The translations under genes and the position numbers were made by a program. Positions 6,236 to 8,383 of a stretch of DNA of 8,383 bases are shown one piece after another; the stretch's first letter is position 1; each line of letters opens with the position of its first letter. The notes under the pieces were generated by a model. The model saw only the letters and a list, made by a program, of their open reading frames with translations. It made no database searches and was not told the DNA's origin. Source of the DNA: Candidatus Thalassarchaeaceae archaeon (GTDB lineage: Archaea > Thermoplasmatota > Poseidoniia > Poseidoniales > Thalassarchaeaceae); assembly GCA_029250425.1 (NCBI GenBank), contig JAQXFF010000220.1, positions 1 through 8,383 of the forward strand. Reading direction: 5' to 3'.

Positions 6236-6865
6236 TTATTCCTCTTCACTGATTGGCTGGGTGAAGGACACCAAATTTGTCGACGTTTGGGGTAGAGCTG
6301 CCCTACCTGAGGAGAACAACATCGGTATCACAGCCGATGTGAGGCAAAAGAAGCCGCAGCAAGCATAGATGTAATACATTGTAGCGAATGTCAATGAGGC
6401 TATCTCAGGCAAATGTGTCGCGGCTTCATTACTGGCCGAACCGGCCCACAAATTTACACTAATCAGCAATAAGGCCCCCAAAGCGCCACAATGAATACCT
6501 CTGCGATTACCTCTGAGAAGGAGAACCCCACCAGCCAATAATGAGCCCGTTGAAAGCAAGAGAATGATGCCGCTCCAATTCCCATATGTTGAATTTGAAA
6601 AATGGTCATCATATTGTGCCAAATCTTCCTGAGTGACATTGGCTTCACTTTCAGTAAACTGTTTCGCGAGTTGAGTTTCGTCGGCTTCAGTAAACAGTTC
6701 ATCAGACATGAAAGAACCGTAGGCCGCAAAGCCAACCATTGCTGCTCCCAAAAGCAGTATGATTGCAGCTACTGTTGGAATGCTGTGGTTTGGACGGATG
6801 GGGATTTCGGGCATGACAAGCACTTCCTCAACGTCCATCATGACTGAACCAATTTCATCCGACAT
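6236..6865 (-). CDS. Four-helix membrane protein of unknown function
   Basis: A 209-residue integral membrane protein that I do not recognise. Predicted helices are TM1 about 31-52 (VAAIILLLGAAMVGFAAYG), TM2 98-117 (SGIILLLSTGSLLAGGVLLL), TM3 123-143 and TM4 158-184 (containing CCGFFCL). The loop between TM1 and TM2 (53-97) is acidic and carries three N-X-S/T sequons (NVT, NST, NWS), so it is likely extracellular. That puts both termini inside. A positive cluster RGNRRG between TM2 and TM3 agrees with a cytoplasmic loop. The start ATG 6865 is preceded by GAGG with 7-base spacing. The gene lies 25 bases after the thioesterase stop on the same strand, suggesting an operon. Its TAA abuts the convergent pentapeptide-repeat gene with no gap. 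Confidence 0.8.
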   Translation of the reverse strand: MSDEIGSVMMDVEEVLVMPEIPIRPNHSIPTVAAIILLLGAAMVGFAAYGSFMSDELFTEADETQLAKQFTESEANVTQEDLAQYDDHFSNSTYGNWSGIILLLSTGSLLAGGVLLLRGNRRGIHCGALGALLLISVNLWAGSASNEAATHLPEIASLTFATMYYIYACCGFFCLTSAVIPMLFSSGRAALPQTSTNLVSFTQPISEEE

Positions 6866-6890
6866 GATACCGCCTCGGTTCCGACACTCC

Positions 6891-7304
6891 TTAATCCTCG
6901 GTACATTTTCTCAATGCATCCGCAATTTCTTGGGGGACTGGAATTTTCTCAAAGGACTTCATGTTCACACAAACTGTGACCACACGCGCATCCCAGCAAA
7001 GGACTTCTTCCTGATTGTAAAACAAGTAACGCCACACAATTGAAGATCTGCCGACCGATTCAATCCACAATTTACAAACAACATCATCTCCATATCGAAG
7101 TGGAGCCAAATGATCTGCTGAAGTGTGTACTGCGGGGAAACCAAGGTGCATTTCTTGTGTGATTACTGGATAAGAAATACCACATATTTCCTCCCACGAT
7201 TCCTCAAAGAAACGGTGGGCTAAATCGAAATATTCGGGGTAGAATACTACCTGTGCAAGATCTATCATCGGGAAGTCAACCCGGCGGCGGAGATTCACGG
7301 CCAT
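6891..7304 (-). CDS. Hotdog-fold acyl-CoA thioesterase, 4HBT/YbgC family
   Basis: A 137-residue cytoplasmic thioesterase predicted to hydrolyse acyl-CoA or related thioesters; the length is typical for the family. The N-terminal signature RVDFPMIDLAQVVFYPEYF (8-26) matches the 4-hydroxybenzoyl-CoA thioesterase active-site region, with Asp15 at the place of the catalytic aspartate and the FYPEYF turn that begins the hotdog helix. The helix continues as DLAHRFFEESWEE (27-39). The PLRYGDDV segment (68-75) and following strands (CKLWIESVG, SIVWRYLFY, ARVVTVCVN) fit the family's long sheet. Substrate cannot be inferred from sequence alone. Start ATG 7304 lies 31 bases downstream of tRNA-Arg and lacks a good Shine-Dalgarno, so it may be read from a processed tRNA transcript or as a near-leaderless mRNA. 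It is followed by the four-helix membrane protein, probably in the same operon. Confidence 0.9.
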   Translation of the reverse strand: MAVNLRRRVDFPMIDLAQVVFYPEYFDLAHRFFEESWEEICGISYPVITQEMHLGFPAVHTSADHLAPLRYGDDVVCKLWIESVGRSSIVWRYLFYNQEEVLCWDARVVTVCVNMKSFEKIPVPQEIADALRKCTED

Positions 7305-7335
7305 GTTACTGGCTTACGCTCCACTACGATGAATA

Positions 7336-7412
7336 TGGCGGACCCACCGCGATTCGAACACGGGTTTGAGGCTCCGCAAGCCCCAGTGATATCCAGGCTA
7401 CACTATGGGTCC
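7336..7412 (-). tRNA. tRNA-Arg (anticodon GCG)
   Basis: On the minus strand this folds into a full cloverleaf. The acceptor stem is GGACCCA (7412-7406) with TGGGTCC (7346-7340). The D arm is GTG...CAC with GG in the loop. The anticodon stem is GGGGC/GCCTC with one G-U pair, and the loop TTGCGGA gives anticodon GCG at 7377-7375. The T arm is CCGTG-TTCGAAT-CGCGG, with a four-base variable region AAAC. The discriminator is G, and CCA is encoded (7338-7336). There is no intron. Anticodon GCG reads CGC and CGU arginine codons. The mature 5' end is 41 bases below the stop of the 81-residue winged-helix-like gene. A TTAAG on the minus strand near 7443-7439 could be a weak box A. Confidence 0.95.
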
Positions 7413-7453
7413 AGCGAGCGGGCCACCGAACACTCTGTCTTAACCCAAACGGT

Positions 7454-7699
7454 TCAAGCACTATTGGTGTAAATTCGCTTTCCAGTCATTGAATCCTGCT
7501 TCCAAGCCAACTCTTTACAGTATCTTGGGATGAAAAATCCAATTTTTCGAGGTGTAAGTCCATGGTTCTTCATTTTCAGATCAATGGACAACCATGCAAC
7601 AATCTGCGAGGCTGTACAGCCTGGATTGATATTGACGAAATTGAGAATCTCTTCTTTCAGGCGGCGAAGCCTGGCTTCCTTCTGGGTTCCTTTGGCCAT
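7454..7699 (-). CDS. Small winged-helix-like protein
   Basis: An 81-residue basic protein, probably cytoplasmic. After a Lys/Arg-rich N-terminus (MAKGTQKEARLRRLK) comes a helix EEILNFVNINPG (16-27). Then TASQIVAWLSIDL (29-41) may be the second helix, LTPRKIGFFIPRY (48-60) the recognition helix, and LAWKQDSMTGKRIYTNSA a terminal beta-hairpin wing. This order fits a winged-helix DNA-binding fold, and the size suits a stand-alone archaeal regulator or nucleoid-type factor. Its targets are unknown. The start ATG 7699 has no close Shine-Dalgarno but is preceded at the classic distance by a TATA box, so leaderless translation is likely. tRNA-Arg follows 41 bases downstream on the same strand. Confidence 0.75.
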   Translation of the reverse strand: MAKGTQKEARLRRLKEEILNFVNINPGCTASQIVAWLSIDLKMKNHGLTPRKIGFFIPRYCKELAWKQDSMTGKRIYTNSA

Positions 7700-7720
7700 A
7701 CTGTCTACTTGTCCTCGGAA

Positions 7721-7727
7721 GTATATG
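7721..7727 (-). promoter_or_regulatory. TATA box for leaderless transcription of the 81-residue gene
   Basis: The minus strand reads CATATAC at 7727-7721, centred about 25 bases before ATG 7699. That is the usual archaeal TATA-to-start distance when transcription begins at the initiation codon. The lack of a Shine-Dalgarno near the ATG agrees with a leaderless mRNA. Confidence 0.5.
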
Positions 7728-7739
7728 AGTCAAGGTTGG

Positions 7740-7757
7740 GGGACCCCCGGGGGGCCC
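7740..7757. terminator. GC-rich near-perfect palindrome between two minus-strand genes
   Basis: GGGACCCCC (7740-7748) and GGGGGGCCC (7749-7757) pair with one mismatch and no spacer. The structure sits between the stop of the 116-residue gene (7771) and the TATA box of the 81-residue gene (7727). It could stop or punctuate transcription, although it lacks a T-run, and archaeal terminators usually depend on T-runs rather than hairpins. The pure G/C tract stands out from the surrounding sequence of about 45-50% GC. Confidence 0.4.
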
Positions 7758-7770
7758 ACACAAAAGCCGC

Positions 7771-8121
7771 TTACTGCAATGGAAGCATGACTTTCCAGCG
7801 AGGTTCAGCCAGCTTCTTGGCTTTAGGGCCAGTACGAGGATTTGGAGTTTTGTCAGTCAATGTTCCATGCATCCCGTGTACACTGAATTTGATGCGTGCT
7901 TCAACAACACGATCGCGTTCTGCCATTTGCAAGGTTTCATCATCCAGATCGATTGTTGCAAGAATGTCTGAATCACTTGCATCTCGCATCTCAAGACTGT
8001 TTCCCGATAGAGTTGCTCTCGGTGAGAAATCTTGGTCATCTGGATTGTCCATCCAGACGTCCAAATCAACGACCACTTTGCCTCGACTCGAGACCTTCTT
8101 GATGTCGATTGAAGTCACCAT
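7771..8121 (-). CDS. Hypothetical charged beta-rich protein
   Basis: A 116-residue soluble protein with no signal peptide, membrane helix or recognised motif. Alternating strands are suggested by TSIDIKKV, GKVVVDLDVWMD, ILATIDLDD, RVVEARIKFSVHG and PRWKVMLPLQ. Acidic residues crowd the middle (49-72) and basic ones the C-terminal third (NPRTGPKAKK, 94-103). Start ATG 8121 has no clear Shine-Dalgarno. An AT-rich stretch around 8161-8169 on the minus strand is the only nearby TATA candidate. It follows the partial right-edge gene on the same strand after about 170 bases of palindrome-rich sequence. A longer overlapping plus-strand frame has the Ser/Arg/Leu-heavy make-up of an antisense shadow, which supports this strand as coding. 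Function is unknown. Confidence 0.65.
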   Translation of the reverse strand: MVTSIDIKKVSSRGKVVVDLDVWMDNPDDQDFSPRATLSGNSLEMRDASDSDILATIDLDDETLQMAERDRVVEARIKFSVHGMHGTLTDKTPNPRTGPKAKKLAEPRWKVMLPLQ

Positions 8122-8180
8122 CAGACTCTTCGAGAAGGCCCGGGTTCAAATCGCTTCCCATCAATTATTGTGGCCAAATT

Positions 8181-8281
8181 GTAACAATATTGTTGGATTT
8201 GTTACCAAAGGGGGCCAAACGTACGTTTAGGTCCCCTAAATTAGGTGTTTCAAAGTTTATTTGGGATTGTAACGACGTTAC
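8181..8281. repeat. Palindrome cluster in the intergenic region
   Basis: Within 101 bases lie four exact inverted repeats. They are AACAATATTGTT (8183-8194), AAACGTACGTTT (8217-8228), TTTAGG-TCC-CCTAAA (8226-8240) and GTAACG-A-CGTTAC (8269-8281). The second can extend to GGGG (8211-8214) pairing with CCCC (8233-8236) through two single-base bulges, which competes with the third for the same bases. Four GTAAC/GTTAC half-sites (8181, 8201, 8269, 8277) fall in the same stretch. It lies between the stop of the right-edge gene and the start of the 116-residue gene, so terminator, operator or both are plausible. Confidence 0.55.
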
Positions 8282-8290
8282 CAATTCATC

Positions 8291-8383
8291 TCAAACACCG
8301 ACTTCGTTGATTCGAGGGACAAGGAATGTGATCTCAACAATCAGTTCCCACTCATTGCCACCATCAGGGTCAACTTCGTCTAT
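8291..8383 (-). CDS. C-terminal end of a hypothetical gene cut by the right edge
   Basis: The minus strand is open from the window edge to a TGA at 8293-8291, giving 30 residues that include DEVDPDGGNEWELIVEI and end in a hydrophobic strand and PRINEVGV. The acidic Gly-rich loop followed by an alternating strand looks like real coding sequence. Same-strand placement just upstream of the 116-residue gene also fits. The rest lies outside the window, so no family can be named. Confidence 0.5.
   Translation of the reverse strand: MDEVDPDGGNEWELIVEITFLVPRINEVGV

Noticed and set aside
8119..8160. Complete functional tRNA on the plus strand
   Set aside because: Only an anticodon-arm-like word and the 5' part of a T arm are present. 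The T stem does not close and there is no D arm or matching acceptor stem.
7562..8230. 222-residue plus-strand open frame
   Set aside because: It overlaps two better minus-strand genes, has a Ser/Arg/Leu-heavy composition typical of an antisense frame, and shows no domain. The minus-strand frames have a TATA box, normal starts and protein-like composition.
1..8383. CRISPR array, insertion sequence, integrase or toxin-antitoxin pair
   Set aside because: No regularly spaced direct repeats, transposase/integrase motifs or paired small toxin-antitoxin frames were seen on either strand.

Overview
The window looks like archaeal chromosomal DNA, most likely a marine planktonic euryarchaeon of the Poseidoniales (Marine Group II) type. 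The evidence is a very large FG-GAP surface protein with a signal peptide, one C-terminal membrane helix and an acidic cytoplasmic tail; a PAC2-family (archaeal proteasome-assembly-chaperone-like) gene; small winged-helix proteins; TATA-type promoters, one placed for leaderless transcription; and an intron-less tRNA-Arg with an encoded CCA end. The lineage is inferred from gene content and style, because no phylogenetic marker is present. No rRNA, CRISPR array, transposase, integrase or phage gene was seen.

Left block (1-5128, all minus strand): a single giant gene (about 4.3 kb, 863-5128) for a secreted, membrane-anchored beta-propeller/Fn3-like surface protein. It is followed after 38 bases by a PAC2-family gene and then, 14 bases further on, by a possible GTG start of another gene running off the left edge. 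This reads as one transcription unit.

Middle (5129-6235): a divergent promoter region with a GTTAC-N4-GTAAC inverted repeat beside a TATA-like element. It drives a two-gene plus-strand operon: a 171-residue protein with a predicted C-terminal winged helix, then a 131-residue pentapeptide-repeat protein whose ribosome-binding site overlaps the upstream stop codon.

Right block (6236-8383, all minus strand; read from high to low coordinates): the C-terminal 30 residues of a gene cut by the right edge; a palindrome-rich intergenic region of about 170 bases; a 116-residue protein of unknown function; a GC-rich near-perfect palindrome; an 81-residue winged-helix-like protein with a leaderless-type promoter; tRNA-Arg(GCG); a hotdog-fold acyl-CoA thioesterase of the 4HBT/YbgC type; and a four-helix membrane protein whose stop codon directly abuts the stop of the pentapeptide-repeat gene.

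Most of this is ordinary chromosomal gene content and I see no obvious new defence or mobile system. The points most worth following are the aromatic WW-like module at the end of the surface protein's cytoplasmic tail, the cluster of palindromes at 8181-8281, and the GTTAC/GTAAC half-sites shared by the two main intergenic regions.
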